Part shown: one piece after another, positions 49,451 through 59,555 of the stretch
How the letters are laid out: each line of letters begins with the position of its first letter
Position numbering within the stretch: the first letter of the stretch is position 1
Assembly (NCBI RefSeq): GCF_026262505.1
Contig: NC_067204.1
Span: forward strand, 7,411,797-7,475,796
Direction: 5' to 3'
Source of the DNA: Trichomonas vaginalis G3
Taxonomy: Eukaryota; Parabasalia; Trichomonadida; Trichomonadidae
DNA length: 64,000 bases
Made by a program: the position numbers and the translations under genes
Notes under the pieces: model-generated
What the model saw: the letters and a program-made list of their open reading frames with translations, nothing else
The model's database searches: none
Told to the model about the DNA's origin: nothing

Positions 49451-51563
49451 ATGACTGCATGGGATCCTCATGTATATGATGAGTGGATTCCATTTAAGAA
49501 GACGAAATATCCACCAACTCCTGAAACATTGGAAACAAAGTGTGGGAAAAAATGTTTCACTACGATCGGCTATTATGAGAATGAGCCTAATCAATCAGAC
49601 AAAAGAAGGCTCTTTACATACTATGCCAAATGTAGTGAAACATTAGTTCAAGGGCAGTTCGTGCGATGCATTAAAAAAAGCAGGAAAAATGATTTTAAAG
49701 ATCATAAGTGCAAATTTTTACTCCCAATGCCCAACTACGTTCCTGCTGAGCACCAAGTTGAGAATACTCAGCAAGCAGTTGGCCCTGGTAATGATCCTTC
49801 GTTAGAAGAGATCATTGCCAGGCTTATTGCGAGCCTAGATATAAGCCTTTATGCCACAATGAAGCCAGCATTTAAAAGCTTCCTAGAGAGCTTCGCCAAA
49901 TGGCTTAAAAATAAAGTCAATCGCGAACAGGGCATCAACTTTACAATCCCAGACATTGAGTTCACACGGCGCGGTGTCAGAGAGGCATTGATTACTTTAG
50001 GCAAAACAGACTCCTCTCGGGGCCTAAAGTTCTGCGAGGAATTCCGCATCTTCTAAATTTCCCTGGACTGCGGAACACACGGCAGCCGTCATGGTCTATT
50101 CTCTTGTGTGTGCAATCCAGGCAAAACAGATCGCCACCAATTCTTCGACACAACAATTTCGACTAATTGGACATACGAGGACTACCATACGTGGTTTGAT
50201 TCTCTTAAGGTTAATAAAAACCACGTAGCTGGAGTAGTCGGAGATGGTTTGCCAGCCCAGGTTAAAGGACTCTGCCACTGGAGGCCAGAAGGAGCCCTTT
50301 TCCCTGGCTTACAAACCGTGTACATTCGTTGCCTTAACCACGTCTTGAACAATGCTATTGTCCACGCACGTAAGCAATGTCCATTGTTGAATGAACTGAT
50401 GAATAGAGTTCACCAGATTATCATTATCTTTAAGAATCACGATATGAGAGCGAGATACAAGATCAGGGTTCCATCAATCCCGGAAACTCGCTGGCTCTAC
50501 ATATATGATACTCTGTTTTTCGTCTTTGATAATCTGGAAACAATTAATACTGCTTTAAGAAGTGGAGATCTTCCACTATCCCTTTCCAGAGCTACACGTG
50601 AACAGTTACAATGGACACGTGATGGAATTCCTCCACTCTTTAAAGATGCTTTAATGATATTCAAGCCATTAAAGCAACTTCAATTATGGCTGAATTCCAA
50701 CAAGTCCATGGGTGCTTATGCATTCCTGATGATACAACAGTGCCAAGGGATGTTGGATGAAATGGCAGGAAGATTAACGCCAGATGGTGAAGAGATTCTC
50801 CGATCAATCACTACAATATTAAAAAATGATATGAAAGAATATGGTAGAATTGATTTGCTTCGGTTTGCTTTCGGCTTTACACCGTTAGCAAGGAAGATCA
50901 TCAAAGACAAGCTATCCACCTATAATGCAGTTGAAAGATGTGCAAGTCCCAACGATTCCTTCCCTGAGGATCATCAATCGCGAGATCACATTTGAGAAAC
51001 TCGGCGAAATCCTTGAAGAAGAACGAACAGAACGTGTTGACGAGGTAGCCGAGCATGATGAAGAGATCCGGCAAGCAGAAGAGGAACAAATGCTTAACGA
51101 CGATCATGCAGCCGAAACAAATGCCGATGGTTCGAGGAATTCCTTGGTCTGGGATGTTGTAGATGAAGAGATAAAAGATCTATACACATTCATGATAACA
51201 ATCCTCAGACAAAGAGCAATTGCCGAATCAACAGTTGATCCAACGATCAATAAAGACGATAGAGCCAAGGAATTGATTGATGCTTACGATTTCTTCATAG
51301 AGCAAGATGATTCCCATCTTATAAATGGTCATCATCTTGCTCAAAATGATGGCAAGTTTTGGTACATGAATGGCATAAAGCAACTAAAAGCAATAAGACC
51401 AATTGGAAAAAGGATGATGTCACTTTCGTGCAGTGAAGCAGATGTAGAACGTGTAATATCTGAATTGCGAAAGACAAGAAATTCAATGAACGAATCATGC
51501 AAAGAAGAATATGTAGCATGCCGCTTCTTCATCAAGTTGAATGATGATCAATTTGATATTTGA
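49451..51563 (+). pseudogene. hAT-like DNA transposase, broken
   Basis: A transposase-like region in two frames. The N-terminal part (49451-50056) begins MTAWDPHVYDEW and would hold a DNA-binding region. An in-frame TAA at 50054-50056 directly precedes SLDCGTHGSRHGLFS, which resembles the first catalytic Asp block of hAT transposases. The same frame continues through CLNHVLNNAI and PETRWLYIYD, both hAT-like, to 50995. A frameshift near 50940 leads to a third part ending in LSCSEADVERVISELR, the usual C-terminal dimerisation region. I could not define terminal repeats. So it is inactive as it stands. Confidence 0.65.
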
Positions 51564-52575
51564 TTTTGTTTTTTAATAAAATTTATTAAATAATTTGTTT
51601 TAAAAAGTATTATTTTTATTCGTAAAGATATTAGACAGAAGGTGGCCAGCCTAATGTCTATCAATCTTTAATATTAGTAGTAATTTCCCGCATTTCTGAA
51701 TGATGATTGATTAGCTTTGTTGTTATTGATGTAAAACTGGATAAGTATTAAATAATTATATTAATCTTGGCCAGGGGACTGCTGATGGCCAGTCAGCAGC
51801 GGCCACTATGAATCATTATAATTATTTAATACCTAAATTGAGGTAAAAAGCAATAAGACTTGCCGAGCCTCATGCCCCTACCTCATATAAATAGAATCAC
51901 ACTTTAGTGAATCAACATCTATAAGAATGAAGTGTTTTGAAGCTGAAATAATATTGAATAGAAATTAATTTTTTCTGAAATTTTGAATGAAATTATGGGA
52001 AATAAAAAAATTACTAAATATTGTATTCATACAAATATATTATTTTAAAGGAAAAATAGATGCTGATAGAAACAATGAAAATTTTTGAAAACTTTACAAT
52101 TAATTTATGTTCGTTAACCACAGAGCTTGCAATCCAAAGCTCACGTTAGACAACAAGAGTCATGAAGTCTCATACTAAGGGATATCCAACATATATTTTA
52201 ATAATCTAATGTTTGTGACAAATATTCAACATAAAATTAAGTTTTCGTTTCGTTACAAGGCATTCATACTTTGGAGATATCATATTTAATGTACAGAAAA
52301 GTTAATATTAAACAATACATGCTAAAGAATTAATAAATAAGATAATAAAATAAATTTATACGTAATTACTTTCATTTAATATGCTTTATGCTGTATAATA
52401 TTGATTAAGAGGCATTAAAAGGTTCCATAGTCTGCTTTTATAGGCAAGATTTTTGATAAAAATTTTAAATTTTGAAAAATGATGAGAAAAGGAAAAAAAA
52501 GGTAAATGAGAGCAAGAGGGGGGATAAAAAGAAAAAGAAAAGAAAGGAAAGGGAAAAATAAAAGAAAGAAGGACA
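51564..52575. other. AT-rich region with a hairpin
   Basis: No gene seen. Inverted arms at 51742-51760 and 51815-51835 (AGTATTAAATAATTATA) enclose a GC-richer palindrome with CTGCTGATGGCCAGTCAGCAG. Long purine-rich stretch at 52490-52570 (AAGAAAGGAAAGG type). Confidence 0.6.
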
Positions 52576-52687
52576 TATAAAAATTTAGATGCGCATTCTT
52601 AATGTCGAGGCGGCTTGCCGCCGAGGCGCGATTTTTTTAGGCCTCTACGGTAACCCGGCAATGTTTTTTTAAATCTTGTACAGCCCT
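52576..52687 (+). repeat. 112-base repeat with GC-rich palindrome, left copy
   Basis: Nearly identical, in inverted orientation, to 63889-64000. Contains GAGGCGGCTTGCCGCC and GGTAACCCGGCAATG in an otherwise AT-rich setting. Confidence 0.9.
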
Positions 52688-52872
52688 AGATTCTCTGGAC
52701 ATCGCTCGTTTGATATAGAAAATCTTGAAATTAACACCAAAAAGAAAAAAGAAAAGAGTAAATCAAAAAGGATAAATTCTTTGGGTATAAACATATATTT
52801 CAATAAATACATTGAACTAAATAAAGCATTGAAAGTGATCGTATCATTATTATACCATTATAAAAATAGATT
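52688..52872. promoter_or_regulatory. Promoter region of the first BspA-like gene
   Basis: AT-rich leader with TCATTATTATACC about 25 bases before the ATG at 52873, a good match to the trichomonad Inr (TCA then pyrimidine, then A/T). Confidence 0.5.
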
Positions 52873-55359
52873 ATGATTATTTTTCTTTTAATATTTTTCT
52901 CATTCTCGACACTAGAATTTCAACTGAAGAATGGAATATTAACAATTTCCTCAGGTGGTGAATTAGGAGAAGGAGCAATTTCATCAAAATATGAAATTAA
53001 ATTAATTAAAAAAGTAACATTTGAAACAAATTCAGATACAAAAATCCAATCATTAGCATTTTATAATTGTATTTATTTAGAATCGTGTAATTTATCAAAA
53101 GATATAACTTTTATTTCATCTGATGCATTTAGATATTGCTATTCCTTGGTTGAAATTACTATCGATGCAGAAAATCAAAATTTTACAGTGGATAAAAACA
53201 TCCTTTATAACAAAGATATGACAACAATCATCAAAGTTCCAGTCAACATGACACAAATTGATATTCCTACATCTGTTACAACAATACAAAGTCATTCGTT
53301 TCATTTTGTAAGGAAAATGAGCCGATTATATATACCAAAAAATGTTGAAGCAATTGACTCAGGATCATTTTTCGATTCTACAATTGATGTTATTGAATTT
53401 GAGAAAAATTCTTCATTAACAGAATTAAGTAGTAATTCATTTTCATACTGTAATATTCAACAAATCATACTTTCAAACACATTAACAAATATTGGGTCAT
53501 ATGCATTTGATCAAAATCAAAAACTATTCAACATAACATTTTTAACACCGAGATCAAACAAATTAACTATATCTTCTAATGCTATTTCAAACACAGTTAT
53601 TGAATCATTTACGATTCCAAACAATACAATATTGGAAGCACATGCTTTAGATGCATCTAATTCTCTGACAACAGTTGAAATATCAGAAAATGTTGAATTA
53701 AAAGAAAATTGCTTTGCAGGATGCCCTAATATAATAAAATTTGATCTTCGTTCAAGCAGTAATATATTTATAGAAAATGAACTTATTCAAAATGGAAAAT
53801 TATTGTATGCTACAAAAAATATAGGAAATAGCTATAATATACCAGGTGACACAACTATTTCAAATCCTCTATTCCAATATTATCAAAACTTAACAAAATT
53901 AACAAATGCTCAAAATAATACAAACTATGTTATCATAGACTCTGTTATATACAACTCGACTAGAAATCAAGTTATAGGTGCTGCTGGTGGACTAGAAAAT
54001 ATTACACTTATATATCGCGTCAGAGTTCTTGGCGATTATTGTTTCACATGCATGTCTAAACTGAAAACACTCACAATCAAAGGTGACATTGATTCGATCA
54101 ACGAAAAAGCATTTTATCGATGTTCTATTGGCGAGCTGCATTTTAAACATGTTGGAACAATCGGAATTAGTGCATTCGAAGGATGCAATGCAGTAACGAT
54201 TACATTTGAATCCAGTCCTGAAATTATTTCATCCAATGCATTCAAACAATGCAATATTCTTGAGATCACTCTGAGGGAAACGAACTCGATTGAATCAGAA
54301 TCATTCATTTCTTCAGATTTGACAAAAGTTACATTCGAAGACAGTTGCATAGTTCCAACTATAGGTGATTCTGCATTTGAAAATTGTTACAGACTTAAAA
54401 CAGTTACATTTCATCCTAAACTAGCAGGACTCGGCGAATCGGCATTTTTTAATTGCATGAGTTTAGAAGAAATAAGTTTTTCATCAGACATCACATCATT
54501 GTCTATTGGATCAAAATGTTTTTCTCGATGCAATTTTTCAACATTTACAATAGATAGTAAATTTTCTAATATATCATCATTTGCATTTTCAGGTTGTTCA
54601 AATCTTCGTGAAGTCAAATTTTACTCAATTCCACCATCTGTTGGAACATGTATTTTCTCATCTTGCAATAATCTTATCAAAATAAATTTACTAAATATTA
54701 ATGATATAACAAATAGAAAGGAACAATTTAATACAATAATTTCAGATATCAGATCAAATATCAAAGAAATTTATTCAAATCTCAAAATATATCCAAAATC
54801 TTTGTTTTCTAACTTTATAAGTGTTGAGACTATTTCTATAGGAGCAAAAGAAATCAGCGAATCTCTTTTTGAAAACTGTACAAATTTGAAAATTGTCAAA
54901 TTTTCTGGAGCAAATACTGGAGATAACAATCATAATTTTAATGTCAGAAAGCGAGCATTTTATAATTGCCAAAATCTTGATTATCATTTTCTTAAGGAAG
55001 TTAAATATGTTAATGAATATGGATTTTATGGATGTCAATTTCCAAAATCAATAGTCCTTCCCAGTAGTATTACAAGTATTTTATCACATGCATTCTCAAG
55101 CACAGGAATCAAAACAGTCAACTATTGTTCCACCGGACTTGTTTGTGTTGAAGACTCTTTTGATAGCAATGTCAAAGCATTTGTTACTGATTCATTCGAA
55201 AATCCTTCATTCTGTTCTCTTCCAACAACAATAATTGATAAATCAATATGTTATATTCCTTATATCTCTAAGAAATACAATGAAATAGTATTACGGCTTA
55301 GAAAATATCGTAATCATCGAATTGTTTCATCATTCGTTGCATGTAATATAATAAAATAA
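52873..55359 (+). CDS. BspA-like leucine-rich-repeat surface protein, copy 1
   Basis: 828 residues. Signal peptide MIIFLLIFFSFSTLEF. Then many 23-residue TpLRR/BspA repeats of the type LTNIGSYAFDQNQKLFNITF and TIGDSAFENCYRLKTVTF, covering residues ~60-770. The C-terminal ~40 residues are basic (YRNHRIVSSFV) and I see no membrane helix, so it may be secreted or attached otherwise. BspA-like proteins are thought to mediate adhesion to host cells or bacteria. Mirror-image partner at 56405-58858. The two are almost identical except in a window at about residues 290-385 and at both ends. Confidence 0.85.
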   Translation: MIIFLLIFFSFSTLEFQLKNGILTISSGGELGEGAISSKYEIKLIKKVTFETNSDTKIQSLAFYNCIYLESCNLSKDITFISSDAFRYCYSLVEITIDAENQNFTVDKNILYNKDMTTIIKVPVNMTQIDIPTSVTTIQSHSFHFVRKMSRLYIPKNVEAIDSGSFFDSTIDVIEFEKNSSLTELSSNSFSYCNIQQIILSNTLTNIGSYAFDQNQKLFNITFLTPRSNKLTISSNAISNTVIESFTIPNNTILEAHALDASNSLTTVEISENVELKENCFAGCPNIIKFDLRSSSNIFIENELIQNGKLLYATKNIGNSYNIPGDTTISNPLFQYYQNLTKLTNAQNNTNYVIIDSVIYNSTRNQVIGAAGGLENITLIYRVRVLGDYCFTCMSKLKTLTIKGDIDSINEKAFYRCSIGELHFKHVGTIGISAFEGCNAVTITFESSPEIISSNAFKQCNILEITLRETNSIESESFISSDLTKVTFEDSCIVPTIGDSAFENCYRLKTVTFHPKLAGLGESAFFNCMSLEEISFSSDITSLSIGSKCFSRCNFSTFTIDSKFSNISSFAFSGCSNLREVKFYSIPPSVGTCIFSSCNNLIKINLLNINDITNRKEQFNTIISDIRSNIKEIYSNLKIYPKSLFSNFISVETISIGAKEISESLFENCTNLKIVKFSGANTGDNNHNFNVRKRAFYNCQNLDYHFLKEVKYVNEYGFYGCQFPKSIVLPSSITSILSHAFSSTGIKTVNYCSTGLVCVEDSFDSNVKAFVTDSFENPSFCSLPTTIIDKSICYIPYISKKYNEIVLRLRKYRNHRIVSSFVACNIIK

Positions 55360-56404
55360 AATATTCTTCAATGTTGCGAATTAATTATATTTTTACTTCA
55401 TGTATATGAAATTATAACTTTAATGATCAGCATGTGATCTTATTTGACAATAAACCCACTAAATTCAATTAAAATGTGAAATAATAATAAGACCTAAATT
55501 CATCCAAAATGAAGAATATCTGATTTTGAATAATGAAGTTATTCTCTAATAATAAATGCGGAGATACTGCTCTCTAATATACAGCAGAAAATGGATTTTC
55601 ATATATTGCGTACAGTAATTAATAATGAATTATTTCGATTGAAATTCAAGATTGAATATTAATTCATAATAAAAATGTATTTGGACATTCTCTATTTAGC
55701 AATAAGTAATATAAACTATGAATATGTATTTTTTATTGGAAGATGTAGCAAAATATCAAATAGATTTTAAAGCATTGCTATTGACTTCAAATCGTAAGTA
55801 TGTTATTAAACAAGCTTGCCATTCTAATCAACCGTCAAATGAATTCATTGAAGAAACTTCAAATAGTTTAAAAATCTGTTTTCATTGCATGCTTCAAATA
55901 AGCAGATCAAAAGATATAAATTTTTGAACATGTTCCTTCAAATATTATTCATACTTATTTCAATGATTTTATTATAATATTCATGTGATTGAAATTTAAA
56001 CAAATATATGGACATGCAAATTTGTATTTCATTGTATGCATTAATATTTGATGGAAACATACTCAAATCATTATGAATAGCAGTTCGCATCATATATAAA
56101 ATTAATTCTTTAATGAATATCTTTCCCATTATTTATTTACATTCGAAATTAGATATACTAAAAAGTTCACATAAGATAAAGAATTGATTCAAGAACCATT
56201 TTTCTGCCAATTTACAACTGCATTATTATATGTAATCTCAATTTGTTAAATTTATTTTTTCCAATTGCATCTTCACATCCTTTAAAATCATAAAAAATGC
56301 AATATTTATATATGACAAAGTAAGAACAAACGATTTTTATTCATGGCTTAAAGTATTAAACTTTAGATAGTAACTATATTTTCATTTATATCTATAACTG
56401 AGTT
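55360..56404. other. Spacer between the mirror-image BspA-like genes
   Basis: About 1 kb, AT-rich. The only ORF of note is 69 codons at 55718-55927, probably chance. Both genes end into this spacer, so it contains two 3' ends and likely polyadenylation signals. Confidence 0.5.
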
Positions 56405-58858
56405 TTATCTTCTGAAAATTCTCCTGTCTTTGTAAAAGAATTGACCAAAACTATTTGTTTGTGGAATGCTCCGACATGTTGAATTATCAATTATTGTTGT
56501 TGGAAGAGAACAGAATGAAGGATTTTCGAATGAATCAGTAACAAATGCTTTGACATTGCTATCAAAAGAGTCTTCAACACAAACAAGTCCGGTGGAACAA
56601 TAGTTGACTGTTTTGATTCCTGTGCTTGAGAATGCATGTGATAAAATACTTGTAATACTACTGGGAAGGACTATTGATTTTGGAAATTGACATCCATAAA
56701 ATCCATATTCATTAACATATTTAACTTCCTTAAGAAAATGATAATCAAGATTTTGGCAATTATAAAATGCTCGCTTTCTGACATTAAAATTATGATTGTT
56801 ATCTCCAGTATTTGCTCCAGAAAATTTGACAATTTTCAAATTTGTACAGTTTTCAAAAAGAGATTCGCTGATTTCTTTTGCTCCTATAGAAATAGTCTCA
56901 ACACTTATAAAGTTAGAAAACAAAGATTTTGGATATATTTTGAGATTTGAATAAATTTCTTTGATATTTGATCTGATATCTGAAATTATTGTATTAAATT
57001 GTTCCTTTCTATTTGTTATATCATTAATATTTAGTAAATTTATTTTGATAAGATTATTGCAAGATGAGAAAATACATGTTCCAACAGATGGTGGAATTGA
57101 GTAAAATTTGACTTCACGAAGATTTGAACAACCTGAAAATGCAAATGATGATATATTAGAAAATTTACTATCTATTGTAAATGTTGAAAAATTGCATCGA
57201 GAAAAACATTTTGATCCAATAGACAATGATGTGATGTCTGATGAAAAACTTATTTCTTCTAAACTCATGCAATTAAAAAATGCCGATTCGCCGAGTCCTG
57301 CTAGTTTAGGATGAAATGTAACTGTTTTAAGTCTGTAACAATTTTCAAATGCAGAATCACCTATAGTTGGAACTATGCAACTGTCTTCGAATGTAACTTT
57401 TGTCAAATCTGAAGAAATGAATGATTCTGATTCAATCGAGTTCGTTTCCCTCAGAGTGATCTCAAGAATATTGCATTGTTTGAATGCATTGGATGAAATA
57501 ATTTCAGGACTGGATTCAAATGTAATCGTTACTGCATTGCATCCTTCGAATGCACTAATTCCGATTGTTCCAACATGTTTAAAATGCAGCTCGCCAATAG
57601 AACATCGATAAAATGCTTTTTCGTTGATCGAATCAATGTCACTTTTGATTGTGAGTGTTTTCAGTTTAGACATGCATGTGAAACAATAATCGCCAAGAAC
57701 TTTGACGCTGTCTATAAGTGTAATATTTTCTAGTCCACCAGCAGCACCTATAACTTGATTTCCGTCAATGCTGTATATAACAGAGCCCAGGATAAAATAT
57801 CTTGGGTTACCTTGAGTATTTGTTAAATTTGTTAAGTTTTGATAATATTGGAATAGAGGATTTGAAATAGTTGTGTCACCTGGTATATCATAGCTATTTC
57901 CTATATTTTTTGTAACATACAATAATTTTCCATTTTGTACAAGAGCACTCTCATTATTAAAATTAGCACCGCCTGAATGAGTTATAAAGTTTGTTATATT
58001 AGGGCATCCTGCAAAGCAATTTTCTTTTAATTCAACATTTTCTGATATTTCAACTGTTGTCAGAGAATTAGATGCATCTAAAGCATGTGCTTCCAATATT
58101 GTATTGTTTGGAATCGTAAATGATTCAATAACTGTGTTTGAAATAGCATTAGAAGATATAGTTAATTTGTTTGATCTCGGTGTTAAAAATGTTATGTTGA
58201 ATAGTTTTTGATTTTGATCAAATGCATATGACCCAATATTTGTTAATGTGTTTGAAAGTATGATTTGTTGAATATTACAGTATGAAAATGAATTACTACT
58301 TAATTCTGTTAATGAAGAATTTTTCTCAAATTCAATAACATCAATTGTAGAATCGAAAAATGATCCTGAGTCAATTGCTTCAACATTTTTTGGTATATAT
58401 AATCGGCTCATTTTCCTTACAAAATGAAACGAATGACTTTGTATTGTTGTAACAGATGTAGGAATATCAATTTGTGTCATGTTGACTGGAACTTTGATGA
58501 TTGTTGTCATATCTTTGTTATAAAGGATGTTTTTATCCACTGTAAAATTTTGATTTTCTGCATCGATAGTAATTTCAACCAAGGAATAGCAATATCTAAA
58601 TGCATCAGATGAAATAAAAGTTATATCTTTTGATAAATTACACGATTCTAAATAAATACAATTATAAAATGCTAATGATTGGATTTTTGTATCTGAATTT
58701 GTTTCAAATGTTACTTTTTTAATCAATTTAATTTCATATTTTGATGAAATTGCTCCTTCTCCTAATTCACCACCTGAGGAAATTGTTAATATTCCATTCT
58801 CGAGACTCAGTTCGGGTGTTGAGCATGTGGCCGAAAATAGATAGAAAGAAATCAACAA
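56405..58858 (-). CDS. BspA-like leucine-rich-repeat protein, copy 2 (no ATG found)
   Basis: Open frame of about 817 residues, reversed relative to copy 1. A signal-peptide-like LISFYLFSATCS precedes LENGILTISSGGEL. The frame has a stop upstream (TAG) and no ATG between it and the mature region; the first codon is TTG, so the start is unclear and the gene may be silent. Repeats and most codons equal copy 1. The C-terminus differs (SIPQTNSFGQFFYKDRR). Possible donor for gene conversion. Confidence 0.75.
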   Translation of the reverse strand: MLISFYLFSATCSTPELSLENGILTISSGGELGEGAISSKYEIKLIKKVTFETNSDTKIQSLAFYNCIYLESCNLSKDITFISSDAFRYCYSLVEITIDAENQNFTVDKNILYNKDMTTIIKVPVNMTQIDIPTSVTTIQSHSFHFVRKMSRLYIPKNVEAIDSGSFFDSTIDVIEFEKNSSLTELSSNSFSYCNIQQIILSNTLTNIGSYAFDQNQKLFNITFLTPRSNKLTISSNAISNTVIESFTIPNNTILEAHALDASNSLTTVEISENVELKENCFAGCPNITNFITHSGGANFNNESALVQNGKLLYVTKNIGNSYDIPGDTTISNPLFQYYQNLTNLTNTQGNPRYFILGSVIYSIDGNQVIGAAGGLENITLIDSVKVLGDYCFTCMSKLKTLTIKSDIDSINEKAFYRCSIGELHFKHVGTIGISAFEGCNAVTITFESSPEIISSNAFKQCNILEITLRETNSIESESFISSDLTKVTFEDSCIVPTIGDSAFENCYRLKTVTFHPKLAGLGESAFFNCMSLEEISFSSDITSLSIGSKCFSRCNFSTFTIDSKFSNISSFAFSGCSNLREVKFYSIPPSVGTCIFSSCNNLIKINLLNINDITNRKEQFNTIISDIRSNIKEIYSNLKIYPKSLFSNFISVETISIGAKEISESLFENCTNLKIVKFSGANTGDNNHNFNVRKRAFYNCQNLDYHFLKEVKYVNEYGFYGCQFPKSIVLPSSITSILSHAFSSTGIKTVNYCSTGLVCVEDSFDSNVKAFVTDSFENPSFCSLPTTIIDNSTCRSIPQTNSFGQFFYKDRRIFRR

Positions 58859-59555
58859 AATCTTAATAAAAATAAACTATTCAATTGAAACTATTCTTCG
58901 AAAGAAAATCTCAGATGTTATGTGCTAAATCAATTTGAGCTATAATTGTCATGAAAAATAATGATTTGAATTAATTGAAAGTTGTGTTGGTTGTTTTCGG
59001 TTAAATTTAAAAAATTAAAGAAATATCTTGGGGATTGCAAAATTCCGATTGATCATTTTGTAAAGTTCACAATTCAAAACTCGATTTGTTCTCAAAAAAA
59101 AGTTTTTATTTTGAATGTGTCATCCATCCAATTATTAATTTTTTTTGACAGTAAATTATTCTAATTCATAAATGTTTGTGTGAGGGCACTGATAAGTGTA
59201 TATGATTATTTTCGAATCAAATTTTCACTAAATTCATCAATTAATTTTTCAAATTCTTAACTTTTGCAGACTTTAATTACAAATTGAAACTTACTTCATA
59301 TCTCCACAGTACATATTCGACTTTGAGTGTGATTTGAAGTTATTGACAATCCAATCAATGAATATTTCCGTTGAAGAGATTGATAATCTTTGCAGTCCAT
59401 TTCTATTGGATTCTAGCTTGTATTAAGACAATTCTTGAAATTTAATATGAAAAAAAAAATTACTTCGAATTGACAATTTTGTTAGAATTAAGTCAAATAA
59501 AAAGCAAATGATTAATATTTTAATATAACAAAAATAAAAATAAAATAAAAATATC
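58859..59555. other. AT-rich intergenic region
   Basis: Lies upstream of BspA-like copy 2 and downstream of the BRWD/PHIP-like gene. No gene seen. A/T-rich, with T-rich tracts near 59090 and A-rich near 59530-59555. Confidence 0.5.

Noticed and set aside
52676-52876. 66-codon Lys-rich ORF before the first BspA-like gene
   Set aside because: Starts within the 112-base repeat and runs through the promoter region; likely chance.
54775-55038. Antisense ORFs inside the BspA-like genes (also 56687-56950)
   Set aside because: They are identical in both copies only because the sense strands are identical.
55718-55927. 69-codon ORF between the BspA-like genes
   Set aside because: No signal, motif or second copy in the window; it may be a relic but I cannot support a gene.
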